From the NCBI RefSeq assembly GCF_946227985.1, contig NZ_CAMKGL010000013.1, positions 1 through 64,000 of the forward strand: a stretch of DNA of 64,000 nt, written 5' to 3'. Positions within the stretch are counted from its first letter, which is position 1. The number at the start of each line of letters is the position of its first letter. The notes beneath the pieces are model-generated. The model was not told the DNA's origin and did not search any database. It saw nothing but the letters and a program-made list of their open reading frames with translations. The DNA is from Serratia quinivorans (GTDB lineage Bacteria > Pseudomonadota > Gammaproteobacteria > Enterobacterales > Enterobacteriaceae). The translations under genes were made by a program, and so were the position numbers. Of the stretch, positions 33,565-44,952 are shown piece by piece.

Positions 33565-34983
33565 TTATGGGTAAACGCTGCGCAACATCAGGATTGGCGG
33601 ATTGCGACTCTCCGATGAATCCATGACATATTTACGACCCGTGTCATTGCCAATGATACAGAAAGAAATTTCGGTTTGGTTGTCTTTGATAGCATGTCGT
33701 ACCGCCTTGTCCACATCGGTGTAACGGAACTTGAGTTCGTTATCCAGATAAAGTTGCCCGGCCTTCGTACCACCGCATTCAGGCGCATTATTCCAGGTCA
33801 CTGAATCTCCACGCCAGCTATTGCTAACTGGCATGTAATACATCATGCCAGCGGTCTGATCGCTGCCGTTGATCGTGGCATTACGCAGGAAATACTTTAC
33901 GTCAGTCGCGCTTTCAATGTCTTTTCCCTCAGCCCATTCAGGAAGCTTAAACTTAATCAACCCGATCTGGCGCTTGCTTTGCGTAGACCGATCGTCCGGC
34001 CCCTGCGCCCGCACCGTCTTATCATCAGCAAAGTTTTTATCGGCGTCGTCAAGATTAGCGATGGTGGTATCTTCCAGCGCGGTTGAATAGCTGAACGGGA
34101 TGTTTTTATTACAGGAACCAGGACGGTTCATACAGTGTTCGGTCATATACTGGGCCGATTGCGCGGACCAACCATTCATAAAATCACCATGGGCAGTATA
34201 GATCGAGCCCCATTTCTCCACCAACTTGCCATTTTCCATTACCGGATCCAAAGACAACTGAATCTTGGTCATATCAATGGGGTTATCGGTATTAACCTCA
34301 TAGGCCACATTCATATTTGCTCTGGGGATCTTCACCGGATAATTTACCGAGCAAACGCCGCCTGTTGAATAAACCGCGTTTTTTATCCCTTGCTTCGGTT
34401 TCGCTTTCAGGGTCACGCCATCCCAACAGTCTGGAAAACGCAGGCCGATGTTGAACTGCACTATCCCAGGCTTATAGGGGGCGCACGACGAAAATGGCGT
34501 CTGCGAATAGCCCGAGGACTTACAGTAATAGTTGAGTACCCAAGGTGTTGGCCCCGTACCACGGTGATTACCGGCCAACAATTCCAACCCTTGAGGTAAC
34601 GGGCTCAGTGGGTATTCCTCCACATTCTCGCTTTGATAATAGGTTTTCTGGTATGACGGTTTGACAATCGTACCATCCTCCAATCGCAGTGCAGGCACCC
34701 AATAAGCGGAACTATCAGCCTGATTATCGCAGGTATTCTCCGGCTGATTTTGCAGGTCAGTGGTTTTAGTAAAGGCATCGGTATGAATATTCCCAAAGAA
34801 ATCATGCAGCATTGCCATACCAGGCATATCCAGCATCATGATGGCATCATCCGGCTTGGTATGGCTGTAGTTACATATCACATTGGTCTCGGGGGAGCCT
34901 GGCCCAACTGACGTAGCCAGAGCATTCTGCGAAAATAGCGAGGTAGTAACCGCCAGCGCCAGAAAGGAAAAAACAAATTTCAT
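33565..34983 (-). CDS. Secreted DUF1996-type protein of unknown function
   Basis: A 472-aa protein with a clear signal peptide (cut probably after ALA near residue 23). Residues about 50-260 fit the DUF1996 pattern as I remember it: MLHDFFGNIHTDAFT around His60, YWVPAL, GLRFPDCWDG and a CSVNYPVKIP segment. The remainder (KRQIGLIKFKLP, FLRNATING, SVTWNNAPECGG) resembles DNRLRE/CBM96-type beta modules that bind polysaccharide. It has many cysteines, consistent with export. DUF1996 is common in fungi and actinobacteria and unusual in enterobacteria. A function in binding or degrading a polymer is a guess. It sits alone between fhuA and mrcB. Confidence 0.72.
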   Translation of the reverse strand: MKFVFSFLALAVTTSLFSQNALATSVGPGSPETNVICNYSHTKPDDAIMMLDMPGMAMLHDFFGNIHTDAFTKTTDLQNQPENTCDNQADSSAYWVPALRLEDGTIVKPSYQKTYYQSENVEEYPLSPLPQGLELLAGNHRGTGPTPWVLNYYCKSSGYSQTPFSSCAPYKPGIVQFNIGLRFPDCWDGVTLKAKPKQGIKNAVYSTGGVCSVNYPVKIPRANMNVAYEVNTDNPIDMTKIQLSLDPVMENGKLVEKWGSIYTAHGDFMNGWSAQSAQYMTEHCMNRPGSCNKNIPFSYSTALEDTTIANLDDADKNFADDKTVRAQGPDDRSTQSKRQIGLIKFKLPEWAEGKDIESATDVKYFLRNATINGSDQTAGMMYYMPVSNSWRGDSVTWNNAPECGGTKAGQLYLDNELKFRYTDVDKAVRHAIKDNQTEISFCIIGNDTGRKYVMDSSESRNPPILMLRSVYP

Positions 34984-35173
34984 TAGAGTGTCCTCTATTT
35001 AGAGTCAACAGATACGGCCTTCTCACCGCTGCCGTATCTCCCCCTTTACCTGCTAAAAAATAACTTGGCAGCAAGGTCAGTGAACCAACTCTGTTTTAGG
35101 CTTCATCACCGTTAGAGAACATAAAATGCAGGATTAAATTTTATTAAATTACTTAACTCCAGAATAAATAAAA

Positions 35174-35205
35174 TTAAAGGCACAGCAAAAATGCTGTGCC
35201 TTTAA
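35174..35205. terminator. mrcB terminator (symmetric)
   Basis: A perfect 13-bp stem TTAAAGGCACAGC with its complement and a 6-nt loop, 16 bp after the mrcB stop. The minus-strand side ends in AAUUUUAUUU. Confidence 0.8.
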
Positions 35206-35221
35206 TAACTATATCAGTTAC

Positions 35222-37729
35222 TTACTTGCCAAACATGTCCTTGATCCAGCCGGCAACACCGTCAGCATCTTTTTGCTCACCCGCAGCCTGCTGTTGCTGC
35301 TGCTCTTGTTGCTGTTGCTGAGCCGCCTGGCTTGCCTGACACAGCCCTTGCGGATTGTCGGTCCACACCGGAATGGTGCGCCCGCCACCGCCACAGACAA
35401 AGTTACCGCCTGAGTCGATGCCCATCTGGTTGATGCCTTCCGGCGGCTGCAGCATCAGCGGCAGCGGCGTCTGGTTTTCCAGATAGCGGCGATACAGGGT
35501 CAGCGCACCGTTGGCACCGGTCAGCTTGGCCGGGCCGTTGTTATCACGACCCACCCAGGCGATAGCCACTTCTTTGCCATCAATACCGGCAAACCAGCTG
35601 TCGCGCAGATCGTTGGTGGTACCGGTTTTCGCCGCCAGATTATAGTTGGGGAATTTCACCGACAACGAGCGAGAGGTCCCGCGCGCGACACCCTGCTGCA
35701 TGGCGTACAACGTCAGGTAAGCCGCCTGCGCCGGCACCACGCGTTCCGCCTGCGGGAAGCTCTGGTACAGCACTGAACCGTCTTCGGCGATCACCGAGCG
35801 CACCGCTGACAATGTCGCACGATTACCGCCACCGGCGATGGTCTGGTATTCCTGAGCCACTTCCATCGGCGTCAAGCCAATGGCACCGAGCAGCATGGAA
35901 GGTACCGGATTGATTTCCGCTTTCGGAATGCCCAGACGTTGCAGTGTGGCACTGATTTGATCCAGCCCAACCGCCATACCCAGGTTCACCGTCGGGACGT
36001 TGAGCGAGAAGGCCAACCCGTCCACCAGCATCACCTGCCCACGGAATTTGCGATCGTAGTTGTTTGGCTGCCAGACGGTGCCGTTCGACAATTTCAGCGT
36101 CAATGGCTGATCCGCCAGCCAGGTGTTGAGGCGGTATTTATCCGGCTCGGAAAGCGCGGTCAGGTAAGTGGGTGGCTTGGCCAGTGAACCGACCAAACGG
36201 CGCGCCTGCATCGCGCGGTTAAACCCGGCGAACTGCGGGTTGGCACCGCCGACCATGGCGCGGACTTCGCCGCTGAAACGGTCGACAATCACCATCGCCG
36301 CTTCCAGATCCTGAACGTGACGAGCCGCCCTCAATGCCGGAATACCGTCTTCGACCGCTTTTTCCGCCGCATCCTGTGAAACCGGATCCAGCGTGGTGAA
36401 GATTTTCACACCGGACAGATCGTTAACCTTGTCGCCCAGCTTGGCTTGCAGTTCCTGACGCACCATCTGCATAAACGCCGGCTGTGGTGTGATCACCCCA
36501 CCTTTCGGCTGCACGCCCAACGGCCTGGCACTGAGCATGTTATACAGTTCGGCATCGATAACCCCCTGGTTCTGCAACAGTTTCAGTACCAGGTTACGGC
36601 GCTCCAGCGCCAGTTTCGGGTTACGCCAAGGGTTATACAACGACGCCCCTTTGACCATGCCAACCAGCAGCGCCTGCTGATCCAGACTCAGTTCATCTAC
36701 CGGGCGACCGAAGTAATACAGGCTGGCCAGCGGGAAACCGCGGATCTGGTCGTTGCCGCTCTGACCGAGGTAAACCTCGTTCAGATACAGCTCAAGGATA
36801 CGATCCTTGCTGTAACGGTAATCCACCAGCAACGCCATGTAAGCTTCGTTGGCCTTACGCCACAGCGAACGCTCGTTGGTCAGGAACAGGTTTTTCACCA
36901 ATTGCTGTGTCAGGGTACTGCCGCCCTGCACCGCACGCCCGGCGGTCAGGTTAGCCAGCACGGCACGGCCGATGGAGTATGGGCTGATGCCGTCATGTTC
37001 ATAGAAGTGACGGTCTTCGGTGGCGATCAACGTATCCACCAGCAGGTCCGGGAAACCGGCGCGCGGGACAAACAGACGTTGTTCACCGTTAGGCGACTGC
37101 AACATGGTGATCAGGCGCGGATCGAGGCGGAAGAACCCGAAACTGCGCTGGTTTTCCATGTTCTCGATTTTCGCCAGGCGGTTGTTCTGGAAATCCAGGC
37201 GGGCATGGATCTGGCCCTCTTTACCGTCCGGGAAATCAAAGGGACGACGCAGCATCTCAATGCTGTTGGCCTGTACGGTAAATTCCCCCGGACGCGTCAT
37301 GCGGCTGACCTGGCGGTATTGCATGCCCTCCAGCAGATCGACCATTTCCTTTTTGCTGTACGGCATACCCGGTTCCAGGTTGACCATGCGACCATACACC
37401 GCCGCCGGTAACTGCCAGACCTTGCCGTCAATGCGGCTGCGGATCTGCGAATCCAGATAAACGCCGTAGATTGCCAACAGCACGGCAACCACCAGAATCA
37501 GTTTGATCAGCAAGCCGAGCCAGCGGCGTTTTTTACGCTGCGGAGTCGCTTTTACCTTACGCGGCATGCGTTCTTCCTCGTCTTCATAATCATCATCTTC
37601 ATCCTGGTACTCGTCTTCCTCGTAATCATCGTAATCGTCATCTCGACGACGGCGCGGCGGCTTGCGCGACGCGGTGCGTTTTGGTTGTTTCCCTTTGCGC
37701 CCGATGGGCTCGCGGTCATCCCCAGCCAT
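35222..37729 (-). CDS. mrcB: Penicillin-binding protein 1B (glycosyltransferase/transpeptidase)
   Basis: An 835-aa bifunctional cell-wall polymerase. It has a cytoplasmic tail rich in Asp, Glu and Arg, one membrane helix ([19 protein letters not shown]), and the glycosyltransferase motif [13 protein letters not shown] with [19 protein letters not shown]. The transpeptidase domain has the catalytic Ser in SLAKPPTYL, then SLNVPTVN and KTGTTND. The C-terminus carries a Gln-rich run (about residues 800-815). It makes glycan strands and cross-links them at the inner membrane. hrpB lies 99 bp upstream, as in E. coli. Confidence 0.97.
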   Translation of the reverse strand: MAGDDREPIGRKGKQPKRTASRKPPRRRRDDDYDDYEEDEYQDEDDDYEDEEERMPRKVKATPQRKKRRWLGLLIKLILVVAVLLAIYGVYLDSQIRSRIDGKVWQLPAAVYGRMVNLEPGMPYSKKEMVDLLEGMQYRQVSRMTRPGEFTVQANSIEMLRRPFDFPDGKEGQIHARLDFQNNRLAKIENMENQRSFGFFRLDPRLITMLQSPNGEQRLFVPRAGFPDLLVDTLIATEDRHFYEHDGISPYSIGRAVLANLTAGRAVQGGSTLTQQLVKNLFLTNERSLWRKANEAYMALLVDYRYSKDRILELYLNEVYLGQSGNDQIRGFPLASLYYFGRPVDELSLDQQALLVGMVKGASLYNPWRNPKLALERRNLVLKLLQNQGVIDAELYNMLSARPLGVQPKGGVITPQPAFMQMVRQELQAKLGDKVNDLSGVKIFTTLDPVSQDAAEKAVEDGIPALRAARHVQDLEAAMVIVDRFSGEVRAMVGGANPQFAGFNRAMQARRLVGSLAKPPTYLTALSEPDKYRLNTWLADQPLTLKLSNGTVWQPNNYDRKFRGQVMLVDGLAFSLNVPTVNLGMAVGLDQISATLQRLGIPKAEINPVPSMLLGAIGLTPMEVAQEYQTIAGGGNRATLSAVRSVIAEDGSVLYQSFPQAERVVPAQAAYLTLYAMQQGVARGTSRSLSVKFPNYNLAAKTGTTNDLRDSWFAGIDGKEVAIAWVGRDNNGPAKLTGANGALTLYRRYLENQTPLPLMLQPPEGINQMGIDSGGNFVCGGGGRTIPVWTDNPQGLCQASQAAQQQQQEQQQQQAAGEQKDADGVAGWIKDMFGK

Positions 37730-37828
37730 TGCTGTTAATCTCCAGACTTGGCGGCACTGCCGGCCATTATAAGTCGCTTAATCTGTCGTGCCGTCAGGCC
37801 GCTGAACAGAAGAAACATCTGAATTCAT

Positions 37829-40267
37829 TTACTGATATTTTTTCGTGCGCCGCGTGGGGGCGGTATTCGCCGGGTCGTCCGGCCACACGTGCTTCGGGTA
37901 ACGCCCTTTCATCTCTTTTTGCACTTCCCGATAAGCGCCCTGCCAGAACGCCGCCAGATCGCCGGTGATTTGCAACGGCCGGTGCGCCGGTGAGAGTAAC
38001 TCAAGCACCACCGGGATGCGACCTTCGGCCAGCATCGGACTACGTTGTTCACCAAACACTTCCTGTAAACGCACCGCCAGCGCCGGGGGTTTGCCGGCAT
38101 CATAGCGGATCGGCAGTCTGCTGCCGGTTGGCACAGTGTAATGAGTGGGTAACGCATTATCCAGTCGCTGCTTTTGCTGCCAATTCAGTAACCGCGCCAG
38201 CGCCTCGGCGATATTCACCTGTTTCAGCCCGCGCATGTCGCGTATACCACTCAGCGACGGCAGCAGCCACTGCTCCAGTGATGTCAACAACGACTCATCG
38301 TCGACCGGTGGCCAGTCAGCCTCCGGCAGCCAGTTCTGCGCGCACTGCAGGCGCAGACGCAACTGTTCGGCGGCGGTGTCCCAGTTAAGCACCGCTACCC
38401 CCTGGGTACGCACCCAATTGAGCAGCGCCAGTTGCAGCTCTTCGGCAGCCGGTTTGGCCAACGGCTGCGCACGTAGCGTCAGGCGACCAATCTGCTGACG
38501 TTTCCAGGCGCGCAGCGTGCCTTTTTCCTCATCCCACTCCACGGCAGTTTGCTGGGAAACCATTGCCGGCAACTGTGCCGCCAGCACCTCAATCTCCACC
38601 GGCAGCGCCAGCAGGATACGTGCATCGGGGCTGTTATGCCCCTGGAGCAAACTGGGAACAATCAACCATGGCGCACGCGATAACGCCTCGTCCTGATTCA
38701 TCGCCGCGCCCATGCCGTTGGCCAGCAGATAACGGCCATCCTGACCGCGCCGTTGAGCGATGCGGTCAGTGAAGGCTAACGCCAACAGGCGCGGTGCCAT
38801 CTCGACATCAACCTGTCCGTTTTTTCCTGGCAAACGTCGAGCAAGCTGGGTGGCACGGCGTTGCCAGTTCGGCTGCGGGCGGCTCAGCCAGTAGCCGATA
38901 TCCATTTGTCCGCTACGCGGAGGCTCTTCCAGTAACGCCGCCAGCGCGGCGGCCGTTGCCAGCCCATCGGCTCCAAGATCCGCGCCGTGGGTCAGCATCG
39001 CCGCCAACCGTGGCTCACAGCCCAGTTTGGCCATCTGTCGACCGCGCGAGGTGAGTTTATCGCCGTCATCGATGGCTCCCAGCCGCTGCAATAGCCTTCG
39101 GGCTGCCGCGAGCGCCGTTTCCGGTGGCCTGTCGAGCCAGGTCAGTTGCCCAACGTCATGACAGCCCCATTGCAGTAACTCCAGCCAAAAACCGGCGAGA
39201 TCGCTTTGCAGAATTTCCGGTTCGGCATGCTCTGCCGCCCGTTCTGCCTGCTCTTTGGCAAACAGATGCCAGCAGATACCCGGCTCCAGACGCCCGGCAC
39301 GGCCTGCGCGCTGGATCATTGACGCCTGGCTGATACGCTGTGTCACCAGCCGCGTGAGCCCGTTACGCACGTCATAACGCGCCACTCGCTCCAGGCCGCT
39401 GTCTACCACCAGCCGGATACCTTCGATGGTCAGGCTGGTTTCGGCAATGTTGGTCGCCAACACCACTTTACGTCGCCCGGCGGGGGCCGGTTGAATCGCT
39501 TTTTGCTGCTGTGCCAACGGCAAGGCACCGTACAGCGGGCATAGCTCGGTATCGGCCGCCACCTCACCGTTCAACCGCTCCAGCACCCGGTTGATTTCCG
39601 CTACGCCCGGCAGGAACAGCAACAGCGATCCTGTCTGTTCCGACAGCAGGCGTTTTACCGCCGCGGCCACGCCGTCCTCCAGCCGCTGATGACTGGCCAA
39701 CGGCTGATACTGGCGATCAACCGGGAAACTGCGGCCTTCAGAGACCACAACAGGGGCCTGCGGCAGCAACTGTGACAGGCGGGCATTATCCAGCGTCGCC
39801 GACATGATCAGCAGTTTTAAATCGTCGCGCAGCCCCTGCTGCACGTCCAATAGCAGTGCCAGCGCCAGATCGGCCTGCAGGCTACGTTCATGGAATTCGT
39901 CGAGGATCACCAGCGAGACGCCCTGCAGCTCGGCGTCCTGCTGCAGCATGCGGGTAAGAATGCCTTCGGTAACCACCTCTAACCGGGTATTGGGCCCGCT
40001 TTTGCTTTCGGCGCGCATGCGGTAACCCACCGTCTGGCCAGGCTCTTCTCCCAGTTGCTGTGCCAACCGGTAAGCCACGTTTTTCGCCGCCAATCGCCGC
40101 GGTTCGAGCATGATAATTCGCCCCGGCAGCCCGGCTTTGGCCAGGATCTGCAATGGCAGCCAGGTGGATTTACCGGCACCGGTCGGCGCATGCAGCAAGA
40201 CCTGCGGGGCGGATTGCAGCGCAGTGAGTAATTCATCAAGAACCGCGCTGACGGGCAGTGAAGACAC
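37829..40267 (-). CDS. hrpB: ATP-dependent RNA helicase-like protein HrpB
   Basis: An 812-aa DEAH-type helicase. Walker A is APTGAGKSTW, motif II is DEFHERSLQ, motif III SAT, then RAGRAGRLEPG. It ends GRYPKHVWPDDPANTAPTRR, nearly identical to E. coli HrpB. I placed the start at GTG 40267 (VSSLPVSAV) because ACGGAGAG lies six bases upstream and it matches the E. coli start MSSLPV; an ATG at 40291 would add eight residues. Its cellular role is not well defined in E. coli. It is divergent from thpR. Confidence 0.93.
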   Translation of the reverse strand: MSSLPVSAVLDELLTALQSAPQVLLHAPTGAGKSTWLPLQILAKAGLPGRIIMLEPRRLAAKNVAYRLAQQLGEEPGQTVGYRMRAESKSGPNTRLEVVTEGILTRMLQQDAELQGVSLVILDEFHERSLQADLALALLLDVQQGLRDDLKLLIMSATLDNARLSQLLPQAPVVVSEGRSFPVDRQYQPLASHQRLEDGVAAAVKRLLSEQTGSLLLFLPGVAEINRVLERLNGEVAADTELCPLYGALPLAQQQKAIQPAPAGRRKVVLATNIAETSLTIEGIRLVVDSGLERVARYDVRNGLTRLVTQRISQASMIQRAGRAGRLEPGICWHLFAKEQAERAAEHAEPEILQSDLAGFWLELLQWGCHDVGQLTWLDRPPETALAAARRLLQRLGAIDDGDKLTSRGRQMAKLGCEPRLAAMLTHGADLGADGLATAAALAALLEEPPRSGQMDIGYWLSRPQPNWQRRATQLARRLPGKNGQVDVEMAPRLLALAFTDRIAQRRGQDGRYLLANGMGAAMNQDEALSRAPWLIVPSLLQGHNSPDARILLALPVEIEVLAAQLPAMVSQQTAVEWDEEKGTLRAWKRQQIGRLTLRAQPLAKPAAEELQLALLNWVRTQGVAVLNWDTAAEQLRLRLQCAQNWLPEADWPPVDDESLLTSLEQWLLPSLSGIRDMRGLKQVNIAEALARLLNWQQKQRLDNALPTHYTVPTGSRLPIRYDAGKPPALAVRLQEVFGEQRSPMLAEGRIPVVLELLSPAHRPLQITGDLAAFWQGAYREVQKEMKGRYPKHVWPDDPANTAPTRRTKKYQ

Positions 40268-40346
40268 AGAACTCTCCGTAGTGGTTAACATTGGACGGCG
40301 CACATTGTAGCATTAGACTCCGCCTTTCATTACTTGCCGGGAACCT

Positions 40347-40889
40347 ATGTCCAGCTCGCGCCGCCTGTTTTTCGCCCTGACCTTGCCTGATGCACTGCAG
40401 CAACAGGTGATCCGCTGGCGCGCCGAAGCCTTCGCGCCGGACGTCGGCAGACCGGTCGCGGCAGCCAATTTGCATCTGACGCTGGCCTTTCTTGGCGACG
40501 TTTCGGCGCAAAAAGAATCCGCGTTGAAAAAGCTGGCCGCCCGTATTAGCCAGCCCGGTTTCAGCATGGTGCTCGATGACCTCGGCCACTGGCCGCGCCC
40601 CGGCGTGGTCTGGCTCGGCACCCGCCGTGCGCCGCGCGGCCTGTTGCAGTTGGCGGAGCTGTTGCGATCGCAAGCGGCCCGCAGTGGCTGCTATCAAAGC
40701 CCCATGCCGTTTCATCCGCATATCACCTTGCTGCGCAGTGCGACGCAGCCGGTCGCTGTACCGCCCGCTACGCCGGGCTGGGACTTCAGCGCTAACGAAT
40801 TCGCCCTGTACCAGTCAGTGTTTGAAAACGGCCGCACGCGTTATCAGATGCTTGATCAATGGTCTTTAGCCCACCAGGATACGCCATGA
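40347..40889 (+). CDS. thpR: RNA 2',3'-cyclic phosphodiesterase (LigT/ThpR)
   Basis: A 180-aa 2H phosphoesterase. The two catalytic motifs are HLTL (in [11 protein letters not shown]) and HITL (in [11 protein letters not shown]). The family opens 2',3'-cyclic phosphates on RNA and in vitro joins 2'-5' ends of tRNA halves. Its TGA overlaps the sfsA ATG by four bases, so the two are translationally coupled, as in E. coli. Confidence 0.93.
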   Translation: MSSSRRLFFALTLPDALQQQVIRWRAEAFAPDVGRPVAAANLHLTLAFLGDVSAQKESALKKLAARISQPGFSMVLDDLGHWPRPGVVWLGTRRAPRGLLQLAELLRSQAARSGCYQSPMPFHPHITLLRSATQPVAVPPATPGWDFSANEFALYQSVFENGRTRYQMLDQWSLAHQDTP

Positions 40890-41593
40890 TTTTTTCGCCA
40901 CCATTGCGCCACGCCACGCTGATTAAACGTTACAAACGCTTTCTGGCGGACGTCGTCAGCCCGGAAGGGGAAACCTTCACCCTGCACTGCGCCAATACCG
41001 GTGCCATGACCGGCTGTGCCACGCCCGGCGATACCGTCTGGTATTCCACCTCGGATAACCCCAAGCGTAAATATGCCCACAGCTGGGAGCTGACGCATAC
41101 CCAACAGGGGGACTGGATCTGCGTGAACACCCTGCGTGCCAACACCCTGGTACGTGAGGCGATCGAACAGAATCTAATCAATGAATTATCCGGTTACAGT
41201 AAAATAAGCAGCGAAGTAAAATATGGCAGCGAAAGCAGTCGTATCGATTTGTTATTACAGGCAGAAGATCGCGCTAACTGCTATATTGAAGTTAAGTCAG
41301 TCACATTATTGCAACAACAACGTGGTTACTTCCCTGATGCGGTAACGCTCAGAGGACAGAAGCACTTACGTGAGTTGCTAAGCGTGGTTGAAAGCGGGCA
41401 ACGGGCGGTATTGTTCTTTGCTGTGTTACATAGCGGTATTGAGCAGGTCGCACCGGCACATCATATAGATGAGCGTTATGCGACACTGTTGGCACAGGTT
41501 CAGCAGTTGGGTGTAGAAGTGGTTTGTTATGGGGCTAAATTATCACCTGACGGTATATCTCTCTGCGATAAGTTACCGTTTTTTATCGATTAG
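40886..41593 (+). CDS. sfsA: Sugar fermentation stimulation protein SfsA
   Basis: A 235-aa protein starting [23 protein letters not shown], with [15 protein letters not shown] and [10 protein letters not shown], the latter looking like a nuclease-type E-x-K site. In E. coli SfsA affects maltose gene expression and may bind DNA; a nuclease fold has been suggested. The start at 40886 overlaps thpR (ATGA); a reading nine codons longer overlaps more and lacks a ribosome site. dksA lies 183 bp downstream. Confidence 0.93.
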   Translation: MIFSPPLRHATLIKRYKRFLADVVSPEGETFTLHCANTGAMTGCATPGDTVWYSTSDNPKRKYAHSWELTHTQQGDWICVNTLRANTLVREAIEQNLINELSGYSKISSEVKYGSESSRIDLLLQAEDRANCYIEVKSVTLLQQQRGYFPDAVTLRGQKHLRELLSVVESGQRAVLFFAVLHSGIEQVAPAHHIDERYATLLAQVQQLGVEVVCYGAKLSPDGISLCDKLPFFID

Positions 41594-41776
41594 CACTGAC
41601 CGGGCACCAATAATTCGACAACCGGTTAACGCGTCGCCAAATACGCCTTCCTTCACACCATTGTCAAGCAGGCGACAGGAATAATTGCCAACCTACCTCC
41701 CATCTGTTATTTATAGCGGCCTGTTTTTCCCCCACATTGGGGATTCGATAGTGCGTGTGTATGTAGGAGAAGCAAC

Positions 41777-42232
41777 ATGCAAGAAGGGCAAACCCGTAAA
41801 ACCTCGTCCTTGAGCATTCTCGCCATCGCTGGGGTGGAGCCGTACCAAGAGAAGCCGGGCGAAGAGTACATGAACGACGCCCAGTTGTCGCATTTCAAGC
41901 GCATTCTTGAAGCATGGCGCAACCAGCTCAGGGATGAAGTGGATCGTACTGTATCTCATATGCAGGAAGAGGCAGCTAACTTCCCTGATCCGGCCGACCG
42001 TGCCACTCAGGAAGAAGAGTTCAGCCTTGAACTGCGTAACCGCGACCGCGAGCGCAAACTGATCAAAAAGATCGAGAAAACGCTGAAGAAAGTAGAAGAC
42101 GAAGATTTCGGCTACTGCGAATCCTGCGGCGTGGAGATCGGCATTCGTCGCCTTGAAGCGCGTCCGACTGCTGATTTGTGCATCGACTGCAAGACTCTGG
42201 CCGAAATCCGCGAAAAGCAGATGGCCGGCTAA
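41777..42232 (+). CDS. dksA: RNA polymerase-binding transcription factor DksA
   Basis: A 151-aa regulator that acts with ppGpp in the secondary channel of RNA polymerase. The coiled-coil tip carries DPADRA, and the C4 zinc site is CESC and CIDC. Length and sequence are almost those of E. coli DksA. An ERIC repeat begins at the base right after its stop, so its mRNA would end in that hairpin or read through to gluQ, which is 196 bp away. Confidence 0.98.
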   Translation: MQEGQTRKTSSLSILAIAGVEPYQEKPGEEYMNDAQLSHFKRILEAWRNQLRDEVDRTVSHMQEEAANFPDPADRATQEEEFSLELRNRDRERKLIKKIEKTLKKVEDEDFGYCESCGVEIGIRRLEARPTADLCIDCKTLAEIREKQMAG

Positions 42233-42359
42233 TATACCCAAAATAGTTGGAGTTGCATCAAGGCGGCAAGGGAGCTTTTCCCGATGAGCTTACTCAAGTA
42301 AGTGATTAGGGTAAGTGAATGCCGCCAACACAGAGGCAACTTCAAATATGACGGGTATA
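42233..42359. repeat. ERIC repeat, copy 5 (full 127 bp)
   Basis: Ends TATACCC and GGGTATA, core GCTTACTCAAGTAAGTGATT. It abuts the dksA stop codon without a gap and fills most of the dksA-gluQ space. Confidence 0.92.
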
Positions 42360-42428
42360 CAGTTGTTACCGCTGCGGCGTGCGCTCTGCGTGCGCCGCAC
42401 AGAGAAAAGGGAAAGTTTCCCCTCTGAT

Positions 42429-43340
42429 ATGCAAGAAAGACAATATGTGGGGCGCTTTGCCCCATCGCCTTCCGGAGATCTGCATTTCGGCTCGCTGATT
42501 GCCGCTCTGGGAAGCTATCTCCAGGCTCGTGCCCAACGCGGGCAGTGGCTGGTTCGCATTGAAGATATCGATCCCCCGCGCGAAGTCGCCGGTGCGGCCG
42601 ATCGTATCTTATCCGCTCTGGAACACTATGGTCTCCTCTGGGACGGCCAGGTCATCTATCAATCCCAACGTCATGAAGCCTACCGCGCTACTCTGGATCA
42701 ACTGCATCAGCAGGGGCTCAGCTATTGCTGCAACTGCACCCGCAGCCGTATCCAGCAGCTTGGGGGTCTGTATGACGGCCACTGTCGTCATTTGAATCTT
42801 GGCCCGCAGGGTGCCGCCATTCGCTTACGTCAGTCCGCCCCGGTTTACGCCTTCCATGACCGCCTGCAGGGCGAGTTGCAGGCCGACCCGGCGCTGGCAC
42901 GGGAAGACTTTATCATCCGCCGGCGCGATGGGCTGTTCGCCTATAATCTGGCGGTGGTGGTGGACGACCATTTTCAGGGCGTTACCGAAATCGTGCGGGG
43001 TGCCGATCTGATCGAACCCACGGTGCGCCAGATAGCGCTGTATCACCAATTACAGGCGCCGGTGCCCGCCTATGTGCATCTGCCGCTGGCGCTGGGCGCT
43101 AACGGTATCAAACTGTCAAAGCAAAACCATGCGCCCGCTCTCCCCGACGGCGATCCACGCCCAACATTGGTGGCCGCGCTGAAATTTCTGCGTCAACCAC
43201 TGCCGGAAAGCTGGCAAGATCTTGACCTGTCGTTATTATTGAGCTGGGCAGTCGCTCACTGGAAGCTCGACGATGTGCCGCGCCGGGAGGCCATTTCCCT
43301 GGACGAAAACACATCGGCATTCTCAAAAGAGCCATGGTGA
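42429..43340 (+). CDS. gluQ: Glutamyl-Q tRNA(Asp) synthetase
   Basis: A 303-aa paralogue of the catalytic domain of glutamyl-tRNA synthetase that attaches glutamate to queuosine-34 of tRNA-Asp. The ATP motifs are [16 protein letters not shown] and KLSKQ, and the zinc site is CCNC...CRH. I chose the ATG at 42429 ([10 protein letters not shown]), which fits the E. coli start; an earlier frame at 42315 runs through ERIC sequence. It lies between dksA and pcnB as in E. coli. Confidence 0.94.
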   Translation: MQERQYVGRFAPSPSGDLHFGSLIAALGSYLQARAQRGQWLVRIEDIDPPREVAGAADRILSALEHYGLLWDGQVIYQSQRHEAYRATLDQLHQQGLSYCCNCTRSRIQQLGGLYDGHCRHLNLGPQGAAIRLRQSAPVYAFHDRLQGELQADPALAREDFIIRRRDGLFAYNLAVVVDDHFQGVTEIVRGADLIEPTVRQIALYHQLQAPVPAYVHLPLALGANGIKLSKQNHAPALPDGDPRPTLVAALKFLRQPLPESWQDLDLSLLLSWAVAHWKLDDVPRREAISLDENTSAFSKEPW

Positions 43341-43401
43341 GCTATGATTAGCCGCTATTTTTTGTTAGCGCCATTTTTATCAGACACTATCGAGGTGTAC
43401 C

Positions 43402-44952
43402 ATTTTTACCCGAGTAGCCAATTTCTGCCGTAAGGTGCTAATCCGCGATGACAAGCAGCCGCGCGATGATGCGCCGGTCAGCGATAAAAACGTAGTCCGC
43501 GAAGAAAGCGTGGTGGCGGAACAGCCGGCAGCGCCGCAGCGACGTTCCGTCGATCGCGGCAGAGAAAGCCCTGCCCGCCGGCCGGCACCGCGTAAACGCC
43601 CACCTTTTCCTGCCGCCGAGGGAACCGGCTCAATGACCGTGATCCCCCGCGACCAGCATTCCATCTCACGCAAAGACATCAGTGAGAATGCGCTTAAGGT
43701 GCTGTATCGCCTGAACAAATCCGGCTTCGAAGCCTATCTGGTCGGTGGCGGCGTACGCGACCTGCTGCTGGGCAAAAAACCGAAAGATTTCGACATCACC
43801 ACCAACGCGACGCCGGAGCAAGTGCGCAAGCTGTTCCGCAACTGCCGTCTGGTTGGCCGCCGCTTCCGCCTGGCACACGTGATGTTCGGGCCGGAAATCA
43901 TTGAGGTTGCCACCTTCCGTGGTCACCACGAGCAGCAAACGCCGGAATCTGACAAAAATTCTTCCCAGCAGGCCCAAAACGGCATGCTGCTGCGCGACAA
44001 CATCTTTGGTTCGATCGAAGAAGACGCCCAGCGCCGCGACTTCACCATCAACAGCCTGTATTACGGCGTCGCGGACTTCACCCTGCGCGATTACGTCGAT
44101 GGCCTGCGCGATCTCAAACAGGGCGTGATCCGCCTGATTGGCGATCCGGAAACCCGCTACCGTGAAGACCCGGTGCGTATGCTGCGCGCGGTGCGCTTTG
44201 CCGCCAAGCTGGACATGACCATCAGCGATGAAACCGCCGAGCCAATCCCGCGCCTGGCGTCCTTGCTGCATGAGATCCCGCCTGCACGTCTGTTTGAGGA
44301 ATCACTCAAGCTGCTGCAGGCAGGCTACGGTTATCCGACCTATCTGAAACTCTGTGAATACCAGCTGTTCCAACCGCTGTTCCCGCAGATTGCACGTCAC
44401 TTCACGCCGAGCCAGGACACGCCAATGGAGCGTATTCTGGCGCAGGTGCTGAAGAACACCGACTACCGTCTGCAAAACGACATGCGCGTCAATCCGGCGT
44501 TCCTGTTTGCTGCTATGCTTTGGTATCCGCTGCTGGAACATGCGCAGAAACTGGCGCAGGAAAGTGGGCTGGCGTACTACGACGCCTTCGCGCTGGCGAT
44601 GAATGATGTGTTGGACGAGCAGTGTCGTTCGCTGGCCATCCCAAAACGCATCACTACGCTGGTTCGCGATATCTGGCAGTTGCAGCTGCGTCTGTCCCGT
44701 CGTCAGGGCAAGCGCGCGCACAAGCTGATGGAACATCCGAAATTCCGCGCCGCTTACGATTTGCTGGCGCTGCGTGCCGAAGTAGAAGAAAACCAGGAGA
44801 TGCTGCGTCTGACCGAATGGTGGGGCGAGTTCCAGGAAGCTACACCAGCACGACAGAAAACCATGTTGAGTACTTTGGGTGACGATCCGGCACCGCGCCG
44901 TGCGCGTCAGCGCCGCCCTCGCCGTCGGACGCCGCGTAAAGAAGGAGAATAA
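43402..44952 (+). CDS. pcnB: Poly(A) polymerase I, with AUU start codon
   Basis: A 516-aa enzyme that adds poly(A) tails to RNA and so promotes decay. The nucleotidyltransferase site is [19 protein letters not shown], and the basic C-terminus ends RRTPRKEGE. The first ATG-like starts are far inside. However, ATT at 43402 opens a frame reading [11 protein letters not shown] that matches the E. coli N-terminus, and GAGGTG lies five bases upstream. E. coli pcnB is known to start at AUU, so I use 43402. A proline- and arginine-rich insert (about residues 15-75) is longer than in E. coli. folK follows with a TAATG overlap. Confidence 0.92.
   Translation: MFTRVANFCRKVLIRDDKQPRDDAPVSDKNVVREESVVAEQPAAPQRRSVDRGRESPARRPAPRKRPPFPAAEGTGSMTVIPRDQHSISRKDISENALKVLYRLNKSGFEAYLVGGGVRDLLLGKKPKDFDITTNATPEQVRKLFRNCRLVGRRFRLAHVMFGPEIIEVATFRGHHEQQTPESDKNSSQQAQNGMLLRDNIFGSIEEDAQRRDFTINSLYYGVADFTLRDYVDGLRDLKQGVIRLIGDPETRYREDPVRMLRAVRFAAKLDMTISDETAEPIPRLASLLHEIPPARLFEESLKLLQAGYGYPTYLKLCEYQLFQPLFPQIARHFTPSQDTPMERILAQVLKNTDYRLQNDMRVNPAFLFAAMLWYPLLEHAQKLAQESGLAYYDAFALAMNDVLDEQCRSLAIPKRITTLVRDIWQLQLRLSRRQGKRAHKLMEHPKFRAAYDLLALRAEVEENQEMLRLTEWWGEFQEATPARQKTMLSTLGDDPAPRRARQRRPRRRTPRKEGE

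Noticed and set aside
36446-37411. 321-codon frame antisense to mrcB
   Set aside because: It lies wholly within PBP1B, whose motifs are intact; no own signals.
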